DNA from: Chloroflexi bacterium B3_Chlor
Lineage (GTDB): Bacteria > Chloroflexota > Anaerolineae > UBA7937 > B3-Chlor
Assembly: GCA_005223035.1 (NCBI GenBank)
Contig: NJBK01000002.1
Location: 1 to 64,000, forward strand
DNA length: 64,000 bases
Direction: 5' to 3'
The notes beneath the pieces are model-generated. The model was given only the letters and a program-made list of their open reading frames with translations, ran no database searches and was not told the origin of the DNA. Positions 34,715 to 43,436 of this stretch are shown here, piece after piece. How positions within the stretch are numbered: position 1 is the stretch's first letter; each line of letters starts with the position of its first letter. The position numbers and the translations under genes were made by a program.

Positions 34715-34852
34715 ATGCTTCAGCTGATATTCTGGAGAGCTGTAGCATTCATAACCAGTGGGCTACTGCAAGTGAGGATCCTGATCCTCCTGTTAGTGCT
34801 TGCGTACGTCGTCGGTTGGATCTTGGGCCTGGTGTACGGCCGAGGCTTTTAG
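34715..34852 (+). CDS. 45-aa single-pass membrane peptide
   Basis: A short frame starting at ATG 34715 with GGAGG 7 bases upstream and ending TAG 34850-34852. The product begins MLQLIFWRAVAFITSG and continues with a strongly hydrophobic segment, RILILLLVLAYVVGWILGLV, then YGRGF. It sits between two LysM genes on the same strand, 49 bases after the first and 95 before the second. The good ribosome-binding site and the membrane-like composition support it. Function unknown; it may be a small regulator or holin-like peptide of the envelope system. Confidence 0.6.
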   Translation: MLQLIFWRAVAFITSGLLQVRILILLLVLAYVVGWILGLVYGRGF

Positions 34853-34947
34853 AACTTTGGTTGCTGGACAAGAACCTAGTGACATATTGGGACGAGTGAC
34901 TGGCGCCGGATCATTCCGCGGGAATCACCCGGCAAGGAGGTAGAGGA

Positions 34948-36675
34948 ATGAGGAAGAGGATGTGCCGTATGGTCGTGGTGTTCATTGTGCTCGCGCTTCT
35001 CGCAGGCCTCGGTTCTCCTGTCTGGGGGGCGCCCGAGTCCGAGCGGCGAGCTACAGCGTCACTGCTCCACATAGTGCAGTGGGGGGAGAACCTTACATTG
35101 ATAGCTCGGCGATACGGAGTTACCACCGGGGCCATTGTGCAGGCGAACGGGATAGCCAATCCCAACTACATCTACGCAGGACAGAGACTGGTGATCCCAA
35201 CGCCTTCGCCATCTCCTTCACCGCCTTCGTCAGGTACGACGACAACCTATGTGGTGCGCAGGGGAGATACCCTGTCAGGCATTGCGTACCGCTTCGGAAC
35301 CACAGTCAACACCATCGTGTCGTTGAACGGGCTGGTGAATCCGAACCTCATCTTCGGCGGCCAGACGTTACGCATCCCTGGGCAGGGACAGCCGTCCCAA
35401 CCGGATCAGCCGACTGAGACCTGCGTCTATGTCGTGAAGGCGGGCGACAACTTGACGAGGATCGCACTCGCCTACCGCACAACGGTGTGGGCCATCGCCA
35501 TTGCCAATAACTTGGCAAACCCCTCCTTCATCTGGGTCAGCCAGCGGCTGGTGATACCGGGCTGCTCACCCAGCAGTTCACCCACGCCAACACCGGGACC
35601 GCCCGGTCCAGCACCTCAGCCAACGGCCACTCCGGCACCGACCGTGCAGCCCGGCCCGGTGCCTCGGATGAATACCCCGGAGTACGGAGTGCATACCTTT
35701 CTGTGGTGGAACGGCGAGTACCGCGCTCGAGACGCACAAATGGTTAAAGACGCAGGACTCACCTGGGTCAAGGAGCTATTCCCCTGGAGGAGCATCGAGG
35801 GGGCGGGCAAAGGCATTTTCAACTGGTCGGTTGCGGACCAAGTGGTCCAGACACTGAATGATCGCGGATTGAAGGTCATTGCTCGGGTTGATTTCCAGCC
35901 TGCCTGGGCCAGAGCCGCCGGTGCCAATAACGGACCCCCGGACAACTATCGTGACTACGGTGACTTCTTGTATGCGATGGCCAGCCGCTATCGGGGGAGG
36001 ATTCAGGCTTATGAGATCTGGAATGAGCCGAATCTTGCCCGTGAATGGGGTGATCGGCCGCCCAACGCTGCAGAGTATGTGGCACTGCTAAGGGTTGCGT
36101 ATCGCCGCATCAATGAGGCTGACCCCAATGCCGTGGTCATCACCGCAGGCCTGGCTCCAACGGGAACCGGTCTGCCCCACGCCATTCCCGACGTCCGGTA
36201 CCTGCGTGAGATGTACCAGGCAGGCGCCAAGAACTATTTTGACGTGCTCGGAGTCCACGCCCCCGGTTACAAAGCTGCCCCAGAGACCAGTCCTAGCGAA
36301 GTGCAGAACAACCCCGCGCTAGGGGGCAGGCGCTTCTTCTGCTTCCGGCGTGTGGAAGACCTGCGCCAGGTCATGGTGGAGAACGGGGACGCAGGAAAGC
36401 AGATGGCGGTCCTGGAGTTTGGGTGGACAAGCGATCCCAGGCCTGGTTCTCCATACAATTGGCACGCGGTGTCGGAGGAGACAAAGGCTGACTACATAGT
36501 ACGTGCCTTCCAGTGGGCTCGCGACCATTGGTCACCATGGATGGGCGTGATGACTGTGCTGTCCATCGCGGATACAGCATGGACGGAGGACGATGAGCAG
36601 TACTGGTGGGCCATCACCAATCCTGATGGCACCACTAGGCTAGCCTATGACGCGCTGAGAAGCGCTCCCAAGTAG
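34948..36675 (+). CDS. LysM(x3)-glycoside hydrolase (clan GH-A-like), exported
   Basis: 575 aa with a signal peptide ([20 protein letters not shown], cleavage near VWGAP). Three LysM domains at about 41-85, 98-141 and 155-200 are followed by a Pro/Thr-rich linker and a TIM-barrel catalytic domain (about 240-570). Both glutamates are present: E360 in [12 protein letters not shown] (acid/base) and E490 in AVLEFGW (nucleophile). AAGGAGGTAGAGG precedes ATG 34948. The LysM array places the enzyme on peptidoglycan, so it may cleave a wall-linked polysaccharide. The barrel is related to those in the twin-barrel proteins of this run and to the secreted enzyme at 3796. Exact substrate unknown. Confidence 0.88.
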   Translation: MRKRMCRMVVVFIVLALLAGLGSPVWGAPESERRATASLLHIVQWGENLTLIARRYGVTTGAIVQANGIANPNYIYAGQRLVIPTPSPSPSPPSSGTTTTYVVRRGDTLSGIAYRFGTTVNTIVSLNGLVNPNLIFGGQTLRIPGQGQPSQPDQPTETCVYVVKAGDNLTRIALAYRTTVWAIAIANNLANPSFIWVSQRLVIPGCSPSSSPTPTPGPPGPAPQPTATPAPTVQPGPVPRMNTPEYGVHTFLWWNGEYRARDAQMVKDAGLTWVKELFPWRSIEGAGKGIFNWSVADQVVQTLNDRGLKVIARVDFQPAWARAAGANNGPPDNYRDYGDFLYAMASRYRGRIQAYEIWNEPNLAREWGDRPPNAAEYVALLRVAYRRINEADPNAVVITAGLAPTGTGLPHAIPDVRYLREMYQAGAKNYFDVLGVHAPGYKAAPETSPSEVQNNPALGGRRFFCFRRVEDLRQVMVENGDAGKQMAVLEFGWTSDPRPGSPYNWHAVSEETKADYIVRAFQWARDHWSPWMGVMTVLSIADTAWTEDDEQYWWAITNPDGTTRLAYDALRSAPK

Positions 36676-36694
36676 GCAGGGAGGAGGTCATCCA

Positions 36695-37234
36695 TTGACT
36701 CGTAGGATCGCATTGCTATGGGTGTCTGGGGTGTGCATCGTTGCGATGTTGGCAATTGGCGGTTGCACAAGGGAGAAGCCAATGGCAACACCAACAGCCA
36801 CGGCGCAAGGGGAGATTGAGCTCGTTTCGCCGTCACCCACCCCGTTGCCTGTGAGCACACCGTCGCTGCCTGAGCCCATCCACTATACGGTACAGGCAGG
36901 GGACACGGTGTGGGCTATCGCAGACCGTTTTGGCGTCACGCCGGACGCACTGGTAGAGGCCAACGCTCTGTTGGAACCAGATCGTTTGCAGCCTGGCCAG
37001 GAGCTTCTCATCCCTACTGGGGATGAGACGGCAAGCGACGAACCTGCCCCTACAGAATCTCCTTCAGCCGACACAGGGACTACGGAGGGCGGGCGCATAC
37101 ATACGGTCCGCGGTGGGGATACTTTGTGGAGCATCGCCATACGGTACGACACGACAGTGGATGAGATTGCCACACTTAATGAGCTGGACCCTGAGGGAAT
37201 CTTGGCCCTTGGGCAGCAGTTGCTGATCCCATAG
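36695..37234 (+). CDS. Lipoprotein with two LysM domains
   Basis: 179 aa. A lipobox (LAIGGC, Cys near 24) follows a hydrophobic signal, so the mature protein should be lipid-anchored. After a Pro/Thr/Ser linker come two LysM domains: YTVQAGDTVWAIADRFGV (about 64-107) and HTVRGGDTLWSIAIRYDT (about 135-178). The start is TTG 36695 with GGAGGAGG upstream. It lies 20 bases after the LysM-glycosidase gene and 39 before the SpoIID-barrel gene. It probably tethers the membrane to peptidoglycan or recruits enzymes to the wall. Confidence 0.85.
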   Translation: MTRRIALLWVSGVCIVAMLAIGGCTREKPMATPTATAQGEIELVSPSPTPLPVSTPSLPEPIHYTVQAGDTVWAIADRFGVTPDALVEANALLEPDRLQPGQELLIPTGDETASDEPAPTESPSADTGTTEGGRIHTVRGGDTLWSIAIRYDTTVDEIATLNELDPEGILALGQQLLIP

Positions 37235-37273
37235 CGCACAGGCGCGCGAGTATGGCCATACAGGAGGGTGATC

Positions 37274-40200
37274 GTGAACTTGCTTGACTATCCTAGACCG
37301 AGACGAGACACCGGCATAGGGTTTCACTGGTTTCCAGACCAGTGGCACTATGAGCAACGTTACTTCGACATCTTCGTGCCGGAGTTGAAGGCGATGGGAA
37401 CCAGCTGGCTCCTGGTTCTCTCGGATGGACTGAGAACGATCCCGGACTGGTTCCTTCGAGGGCTGATGGAGCACGACATTGAGCCGATCATCCGCGTCTA
37501 CACCCGGTTTGTCACCTTTCTCGACCAGGCTGGGCTCCGCCGCGCGTGCGAGCACTACGCATCACTGGGTGTCCACTACGTGCATGTGTTCAACGAGCCA
37601 AACCTGAAGCACGAGTGGGCGGAGTGGAGTAGTGAGCGTCTGCCTGCCCGATTCATGGACTTCCTGATGCCGTGCTTGGAAACGATGTACGCGGTGGAGG
37701 GGATAATTCCGGTCCTCACCCCCCTGAGCCCCGGCGGCGACTACTGGGACACCTCCTTTTTGAAGTCTACGTTAGCCATTATTAACCAGCGCGGAAAGAA
37801 GTATCTGTATGACAGAATGGCTATTGGAATCCATAATTATGCCTTCAACAAGCCCCTGACCTACGGGAAGGGAGGAAGCGCCAGGTGGCGATGCGCACGA
37901 CCTTACCAGCGCCCTCCGGGCTGTGAAGATCACACAGGGTTCCATATGTTCGAATGGTACGACGAGATAGTCCGTCAGCACACTGGGCGGCGCCTTCCGA
38001 TGATCGGCTGCGAGAATGGGGTGCGGCTGGGTGACGCCGACGATCCTCGTTCTCCCGCCATCAACGAAGCGCTCCACGCCGAGCGCCATGCCGCCATGTG
38101 TCAAATGGTGATGAATGGGGAGGTGCCATATTACTTCTTTAACAATGCTTTCTGGTTGCTTGCGGCTGAGGACGACAACTTCTTCGTCCGCCACAGTTGG
38201 TATAGGCCCCATGGAGAACCTCGCCTGCCCCAGTCCGTTGCCCGATTGAAAGCCCTGACAAAAGTGGAGCGACCCCTGCGAGTGCACGTGCCTGATGAGA
38301 TAAGAGTCCTGATGACCGACGGCGATGTCAGGGTGATGAGGCTTGAGGAGTACTTGAGAGGCGTGCTGCCACTAGAGATGGGGGATGACGCCGCAGGTGA
38401 GGCTCTGAAAGCTCAGGCCGTGGCCGGTCGCTGCTACGCGGCATACGCAGTGGCCAATCCGAGGCACAGTGCACAAGGTGCTGATGTCTGTACCACGACT
38501 CATTGCCAGGTCTGGTCGCCAGAGACCTACCTAACCACTGATGTCGCAGTCCAAGAAACTGCAAGTGTAGTAGCCCTGCATGGCGATGAGGTGATCCAAG
38601 CCTTCCACTTCGCCCACTGTGATGGGCACACTCGCAACAGTGAGGATGTCTGGGTGCGAGCCTTGCCCTATTGCAGGAGTGTTCCGTGCACCAGACCGTA
38701 CCCGTCGATGCATGGACACGGCGTTGGAATGTGCAAACGTGGGGCGATGGCGATGGCAGAGCAAGGGGCTACCTACGTGGACATTCTGACGCACTACTAT
38801 ACAGATATCCACGTTGTGGGAGCGGATAGGGTACCGGTGGACACGTGGCCAGAACAGAGAACGGGATATTCGGATTGGCCTCGTCCACGTGCCGACAACG
38901 GTTTGGGCATCCACGCGGGACTGGACTTCTCGGAGGAGGCCCTAACCGCAGATGTGGCGCGGGCAGAGGAACTGAATCTCAAATGGGTGCTACTGGCACC
39001 GGAAGATGAGACACAACTGCGAAGGGCGGTGTCAGCCTACTGGCAAAAGGATATTATGCCCGTCGTGAGGCCACGGTGTTTGGTTGATGAGGATCATGAC
39101 TTCGTCAAGGACGCGAGGCTGATGCTAGAGATGGACATTCCAGCCTATGTCCAAGTGTACAATGCTCCCGAGCAGGCTGAGGAGTGGAGGACAGGGCGGA
39201 CAGATATGGAAGTGTTTGCCTCGCGCTGGCTGACTCAAGCCGAGGCTCTAGTCGAGGCCGATGCCTACCCCGGATTGCAGGTGAATAGGGTTGAGGATTT
39301 GAGAACAGTTATCGAAGAGGCGAAGAGCCAAGGCCTACAACATATCTTCCGCCATGCCTGGTTCTGTGCCCACAACTATGGGAGAAACCGTCCGGCTCGG
39401 TATCCATACGATGCTATCAACCAACGAGCGCTCCCTGTCCAGCATCCAGAGTGGGAGTTTGCAGGGTCGATAGAGGAGGTGAATCGCTGGCGCAGGGAGG
39501 GCCAGCAGCCCGGCCAGGATATCAGCGGAAACTATGATTGCGTTTTGGGATTCCTGGGCTACGCCAGGGTATTCGAGCACGAGTTGGGCTACGTCCCACC
39601 CTTCATCTGTGGTGATGGCGGGTGGAAGTATGGTGATCTCAGCGATCGCCGCTACCCCAAGGTGACTGACTTCCTGCATCAGGCACATCATATGGCCATG
39701 TTCGCTTGGTTCAGGGATGGAATGCTCACGCACGGTGGTCGGTTGCCGGAATACCTGTTCGCAGTATGTCCTTGGATCCTATCAGGCCGCGACGATCCAG
39801 CCGCCTGGTACGATGGTCCACAAGGCACTCGAGGGCAAACGATAGCTTCTGTGGCGGCCATGTCTCGTTTCGTGCGCTCTGGGGTCCCGGTGGTCCCGCC
39901 TGCCCCGTCCCCGCCGCCCCCATCGCCTGAACCAGCGCCAGTACCTGAGCCAGCACCTCCGCCGAGCCCCGGGCAGCCCCAGGCGAACTGGAGTATGACC
40001 GTCGAGCGCCGGCCACGAACTGATGGTGTGAAAGCGATCGCCGGCTGTTTCCCGCGCCAAGGAATTCGGCTTGACGTCACTGATCCTTGGGGGAATTGTG
40101 TGAGTGTCACTAGTGGCACAAAGGCCGAGTACGGTCCAGGCGGTTTTGAGGCGCGCGTTTGGGCCGACGCGGTCTTCACACTGCGCTTCTTGAACGAGGC

Positions 40201-40390
40201 CTTTCAGGTTGATGTGAACCAGGAAATCGTGGTCTTGACCTTCAGTGAGAACGGGTCAGAAGAGGGCTTCGAAGAACCAGCCGAGGCTGATACGCGGCTG
40301 GTGACAAACTGGATGGAACCAGATGTGGTTGAAGAACTCCTCCAAGATCTTGGCCGCTACGAGGGGCTCTTCACAATGGAGACGCAGTAA
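37274..40390 (+). CDS. Barrel-SpoIID-barrel protein: glycosidase-like barrel, SpoIID/LytB domain, degenerate second barrel
   Basis: 1,038 aa from GTG 37274 (AGGAGG 6 bases upstream). Barrel 1 (about 1-330) keeps E108 in VFNEPNL and E247 in IGCENG. A SpoIID/LytB domain (about 345-515) follows, with the catalytic-type Glu E368 in VLPLEMGDD, then ALKAQAVAGRCYAAYA and HGHGVGMCKRGAMAMA. SpoIID is a lytic transglycosylase acting on peptide-free glycan strands during sporulation. Barrel 2 (about 535-865) has lost its acid/base Glu (YNAPEQ, A631) and carries D781 in ICGDGGW. A Pro-rich linker and beta domain (about 900-1000) end the chain. Barrels 1 and 2 align with those of the protein at 25452, where the intact site is the opposite one. 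No signal peptide is visible. It is probably a peptidoglycan-remodelling enzyme. Confidence 0.85.
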   Translation: MNLLDYPRPRRDTGIGFHWFPDQWHYEQRYFDIFVPELKAMGTSWLLVLSDGLRTIPDWFLRGLMEHDIEPIIRVYTRFVTFLDQAGLRRACEHYASLGVHYVHVFNEPNLKHEWAEWSSERLPARFMDFLMPCLETMYAVEGIIPVLTPLSPGGDYWDTSFLKSTLAIINQRGKKYLYDRMAIGIHNYAFNKPLTYGKGGSARWRCARPYQRPPGCEDHTGFHMFEWYDEIVRQHTGRRLPMIGCENGVRLGDADDPRSPAINEALHAERHAAMCQMVMNGEVPYYFFNNAFWLLAAEDDNFFVRHSWYRPHGEPRLPQSVARLKALTKVERPLRVHVPDEIRVLMTDGDVRVMRLEEYLRGVLPLEMGDDAAGEALKAQAVAGRCYAAYAVANPRHSAQGADVCTTTHCQVWSPETYLTTDVAVQETASVVALHGDEVIQAFHFAHCDGHTRNSEDVWVRALPYCRSVPCTRPYPSMHGHGVGMCKRGAMAMAEQGATYVDILTHYYTDIHVVGADRVPVDTWPEQRTGYSDWPRPRADNGLGIHAGLDFSEEALTADVARAEELNLKWVLLAPEDETQLRRAVSAYWQKDIMPVVRPRCLVDEDHDFVKDARLMLEMDIPAYVQVYNAPEQAEEWRTGRTDMEVFASRWLTQAEALVEADAYPGLQVNRVEDLRTVIEEAKSQGLQHIFRHAWFCAHNYGRNRPARYPYDAINQRALPVQHPEWEFAGSIEEVNRWRREGQQPGQDISGNYDCVLGFLGYARVFEHELGYVPPFICGDGGWKYGDLSDRRYPKVTDFLHQAHHMAMFAWFRDGMLTHGGRLPEYLFAVCPWILSGRDDPAAWYDGPQGTRGQTIASVAAMSRFVRSGVPVVPPAPSPPPPSPEPAPVPEPAPPPSPGQPQANWSMTVERRPRTDGVKAIAGCFPRQGIRLDVTDPWGNCVSVTSGTKAEYGPGGFEARVWADAVFTLRFLNEAFQVDVNQEIVVLTFSENGSEEGFEEPAEADTRLVTNWMEPDVVEELLQDLGRYEGLFTMETQ

Positions 40391-40468
40391 CATCGGCGGG
40401 TCCAGGCGGTTCGCTCGCTCGGCGGTGGAAGACGACAGAGAACACGACTGAGGAGGTGTAGAGACAAG

Positions 40469-40927
40469 ATGGAAACCGGAACGGAGATGAGAAGCAGCAG
40501 GCTGTTCATGGTGATTGCTCTGGTACTTACGGCGTCGCTGTTCCTCGGTTTGCTGGGCATCGGAGGGCTTGTCCTTTTCAAGTTCCTCGCCGGGCCCACG
40601 GAGGTCGCCATGCCCCCCGAGATAGAGGCGCCCACTACTGAGCCTGAGGTTCCTGCCACACCAACTCTTTCTGCCTTGCCCAGTGCGACACCAACAGCGG
40701 CACCGACAGCGACCTTGGTCGTCGCCGCAACCACTGCAAGTCCGCCTGTTGAAGGCTCGGACAACGGCACCGGGCATGATGCGCCAGGCATGAGCAGTCC
40801 TGGGCCGGAGTCATCAGAGATGCCGCAGACCGGACTTGGCCTGCTCGAGACGCTGGGGGTCGGGTTGGCGTTGATCTGCCTACTCAGCGCCACTCGTGTC
40901 GCCCGCAGGTTGAGAGTGGAAAGATAG
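40469..40927 (+). CDS. Membrane-anchored Pro/Thr-rich protein with MPQTG sortase-like tail
   Basis: 152 aa. An N-terminal membrane helix (about 12-38) is followed by a Pro/Thr/Ala/Ser-rich, probably glycosylated stalk, then EMPQTG, a hydrophobic stretch (LGLLETLGVGLALICLL) and a basic tail (RVARRLRVER). This three-part end is the layout of a sortase sorting signal. GGAGG lies before ATG 40469. The protein would be displayed on, or covalently linked to, the wall. No sortase gene is in the window. The alternative is a two-helix membrane protein with a chance MPQTG. Confidence 0.65.
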   Translation: METGTEMRSSRLFMVIALVLTASLFLGLLGIGGLVLFKFLAGPTEVAMPPEIEAPTTEPEVPATPTLSALPSATPTAAPTATLVVAATTASPPVEGSDNGTGHDAPGMSSPGPESSEMPQTGLGLLETLGVGLALICLLSATRVARRLRVER

Positions 40928-40998
40928 GTCTGGAGGCAGAGAACAGTCTCTGGCTGTTGCGATATCTACATCTACACTAGGCTGGGAGGAGACATTCA

Positions 40999-42351
40999 GT
41001 GATTCGGCAGCCTGAGTTAAACCGCGTGTCCCCACTTGCCCGGGTTGATCGGATTGTGAGTACTATACTGGCGTTAGCCTTTCTCGTAACCGGCTTCCAG
41101 ACGGGCTATCGTCTGACACACGGGGCAGGGCACCTCCTTGGTGGGGTCCAATGGTCACTGGGGAGTGGACACGTCTCTGGCGCACAAGTCCCGTTGGACA
41201 CACCGGTGCGCGTAAAGGAGCCGTTACCTGTTTGGCAGGGAAGGGAGCGGTTGAATATCCTGATCATGGGACTGGATCAACGCCCGGGCTCAGCGTTGCC
41301 AGGACGAGCTGATGTAATCATGATCGCCAGTGTGGACCCTGTGGAAAGGAGGGTTGTCCTGCTTTCCATCCCTCGGGACCTGTGGGTCGAGGTACCGGGA
41401 CACGGCGAGAACAGGATCAACAGCGCGTATTTCTATGGAGAGTTCGAAGGTACCCAAGGGGGTGGACCTGGTCTAGTGAAGAGGACTCTCGAGCACAACT
41501 TCGGAGTCACCATCGACTACTACGGAACACTTGATTTTGAATGCTTCAAACGGATCGTAGACGTCTTGGGTGGTATCACCATTGACGTGCCTGAGTCGAT
41601 TAGGGATGACCGCTATCCAGATGACACCTATGGTTACATGAGGATCTACATCCCAGCCGGGAGGCAGCACATGAACGGCGAGACTGCCTTGCAGTACGTG
41701 AGGGCTCGCCACGAAACGAGTGACTTCTCCAGGATGCGTCGGCAACAGCAGGTGCTCTTGGCTGTGCGCGAGAAAGCGTTGAGGCTGGACATTATCTTCT
41801 CGCTACCTGAGTTGCTGCCCCTGCTCGGCAAAGCCTTCTCAACCGACTTGCCGCCCCAGGATGTGATGGCTCTAGCCAATCTGGCGGCCCACATCGAACT
41901 CCAAGACACGCAGCTGCGAGTAGTTGACGAGTCGTTGACCATTCCATATGTGGCTCCAGACGGCGCACAGGTACTTCTTCCAAGGCTGGATCGGATTCGG
42001 GCGATGATATCTCACTTGCTGGACAGTTCGCCTGTCTCTGAAGAGTCCCGGCTCCCGGAAGTGGCAGACGCACGCATCCTGGTGCGGGCTGATGTCTCTA
42101 GGCCAGGACTAGCCCAAGAGGTGGCCGATTTGTTGCAGCGCCGGGGCTACAATGCATGGGCCCAAGGTGATGGTATTCAGATTGAGTCGGAGGGAACCTT
42201 CATCGCCAGCCGCCGTGAAATGGCCGAGACTGCCGTTCTACTATCCGCGCTGTTGCGGGCGGGTCCAGAATTCGCCATCCTGGATCCCGAGGTGGAGGAG
42301 GGGAGAGATATCGTGGTGACGCTTGGGCGTAGTTTCGTGATGCCTAGGTAG
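40999..42351 (+). CDS. LytR-CpsA-Psr (LCP) family phosphotransferase
   Basis: 450 aa from GTG 40999 with GGGAGGAG 8 bases upstream. One membrane helix (about 20-42) precedes the LCP domain (about 85-275): LNILIMGLDQRPG, then RADVIMIASVDPVERRVVLLSIPRDLWV, then RINSAYFYG, IDYYGTLDFECF, VDVLGGITIDVP and ALQYVRARHETSDFSRMRRQQ. A LytR_C-like domain (about 350-440) ends the chain. LCP enzymes transfer lipid-linked glycopolymers onto peptidoglycan at the outer face of the membrane. It is the last gene of the rightward run and the clearest sign that the run modifies the wall. Confidence 0.92.
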   Translation: MIRQPELNRVSPLARVDRIVSTILALAFLVTGFQTGYRLTHGAGHLLGGVQWSLGSGHVSGAQVPLDTPVRVKEPLPVWQGRERLNILIMGLDQRPGSALPGRADVIMIASVDPVERRVVLLSIPRDLWVEVPGHGENRINSAYFYGEFEGTQGGGPGLVKRTLEHNFGVTIDYYGTLDFECFKRIVDVLGGITIDVPESIRDDRYPDDTYGYMRIYIPAGRQHMNGETALQYVRARHETSDFSRMRRQQQVLLAVREKALRLDIIFSLPELLPLLGKAFSTDLPPQDVMALANLAAHIELQDTQLRVVDESLTIPYVAPDGAQVLLPRLDRIRAMISHLLDSSPVSEESRLPEVADARILVRADVSRPGLAQEVADLLQRRGYNAWAQGDGIQIESEGTFIASRREMAETAVLLSALLRAGPEFAILDPEVEEGRDIVVTLGRSFVMPR

Positions 42352-42396
42352 AGGGGAATGAGGCCGACTGTGTCAGGATTTGCGTACAGAGAGCGT

Positions 42397-43296
42397 CTAC
42401 GGCGAGCCCGGGGCCTCGGCGCGTTCGAGCCACTCGCCAGCGCACCAGCCCAGGGATCCGCGGTAGTCCAGATACCACCATGTGAAGCCGTCAGCGAGCT
42501 CGGGCCCACCGACCACCCGGAGAGTGGTCCCCTCGCCAAGCATTTCTATCGTCTGGTGGCTGAGTCCGGCGCCGGACCGCAGGCGCAGTCCCGCATCTGC
42601 GGTGTCCCCTACCCTGACGTAGTCTCCCACCTTGATATCTTGGGCACCAGCGTAAGACACGGGTGTCGATTCCACGGGCAGGAGCAGGGTCGGATCCAGT
42701 TCTTTCGCGCGGAAGTGTTCTTGGCCGATAGCTCCAAGCCTCATCGGGGTGTCGGGGGGCGCATCCATATGCCATTCTATCCGCGCATACCGAAAGCACT
42801 GTGTGAGCATGCCTGGCTCAACTGCGGGTTCGCTTATCGGAGGACCCAAGGTGTCGGGACCGCCGTGATCCAGGTAGAAGGTGAGGAAACTGAAGCAGAC
42901 ATTGTGTCCGGTTTCTGGGAAGTACTGGCAAAGTCCATCTCTGATCATGGGCTCCGGCACGGGAGGCGTTCGTGGCGTGCGATGGCCGAGGAGTTCGCCC
43001 AGGGGGCTCAAACCCACTCCGCACGGACCTTGGGCTTCCTCGAGGCACTCCATGCGGGCGCGCTGAAAGTATTGAACCAGGCGACCGTTCTCTTCGAAGG
43101 CTTCCGTAATAGGAGGGCCCCATGCTTGTAGATCGCCTTTCGTTTCGAAAGTGGATAGAAAGGGTTCGCCGAGGTAATGGCCGGTCTGGGGGAAGTACCT
43201 GGCTGGCGCTTGCTGTGCTTGGCCAGGACGCCAAGGAAGGAGCAGGGCGGTGACAATCAGGCACGCGATGGCGGGTAGAACCACCTTCTTCAGCAT
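42397..43296 (-). CDS. Secreted SH3-domain protein with two FP(E/Q)TGH repeats
   Basis: 299 aa from the minus-strand ATG at 43296, which has AAGG 6 bases upstream; the ATG at 43302 is an alternative, and starts further out overlap the promoter. A signal peptide (MLKKVVLPAIACLIVTALLL) precedes two repeats of about 50 residues: ARYFPQTGHYLGEPFL with LQAWGPPITEAF, and CQYFPETGHNVCFSFL with LGPPISEPAVE. A bacterial SH3 domain (about 215-285, YVRVGDTADAGLRLRSGAG) ends the chain. Such repeats are common in secreted Chloroflexota proteins and SH3 domains bind cell wall. It converges with the LCP gene, 45 bases away, closing the sigma-54 run. Its promoter resembles that of the rpoN cluster. Confidence 0.8.
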   Translation of the reverse strand: MLKKVVLPAIACLIVTALLLPWRPGQAQQAPARYFPQTGHYLGEPFLSTFETKGDLQAWGPPITEAFEENGRLVQYFQRARMECLEEAQGPCGVGLSPLGELLGHRTPRTPPVPEPMIRDGLCQYFPETGHNVCFSFLTFYLDHGGPDTLGPPISEPAVEPGMLTQCFRYARIEWHMDAPPDTPMRLGAIGQEHFRAKELDPTLLLPVESTPVSYAGAQDIKVGDYVRVGDTADAGLRLRSGAGLSHQTIEMLGEGTTLRVVGGPELADGFTWWYLDYRGSLGWCAGEWLERAEAPGSP

Positions 43297-43330
43297 ATTC
43301 ATCCTTGCCAAACACAGTATCTTCAACCGC

Positions 43331-43355
43331 ATTATATCACACAGCACTCACGAAA
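43331..43355 (-). promoter_or_regulatory. Minus-strand promoter sharing the TTTCGTGAGT-N9-TATAAT layout
   Basis: On the minus strand TTTCGTGAGT (plus 43346-43355) is followed after exactly 9 bases by TATAAT (plus 43331-43336). Predicted start near 43324. The element, spacing and flanks match the rpoN promoter at 6791-6815. Confidence 0.6.
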
Positions 43356-43436
43356 AACAAACAAGTTGTGCAGGCCAAGCCAAGAACAGTCGCGTTGTCA
43401 CTTGATTGATCTAGATGGGGGGGCAGGAGGCGGATA

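Noticed and set aside
33643-34716. 357-aa minus-strand frame
   Set aside because: Antisense to the LysM protein; no recognisable motif, and the plus-strand gene has clear domains and signal peptide.
42358-43131. 257-aa plus-strand frame
   Set aside because: Antisense to the SH3 protein gene, which has a signal peptide, repeats and its own promoter.
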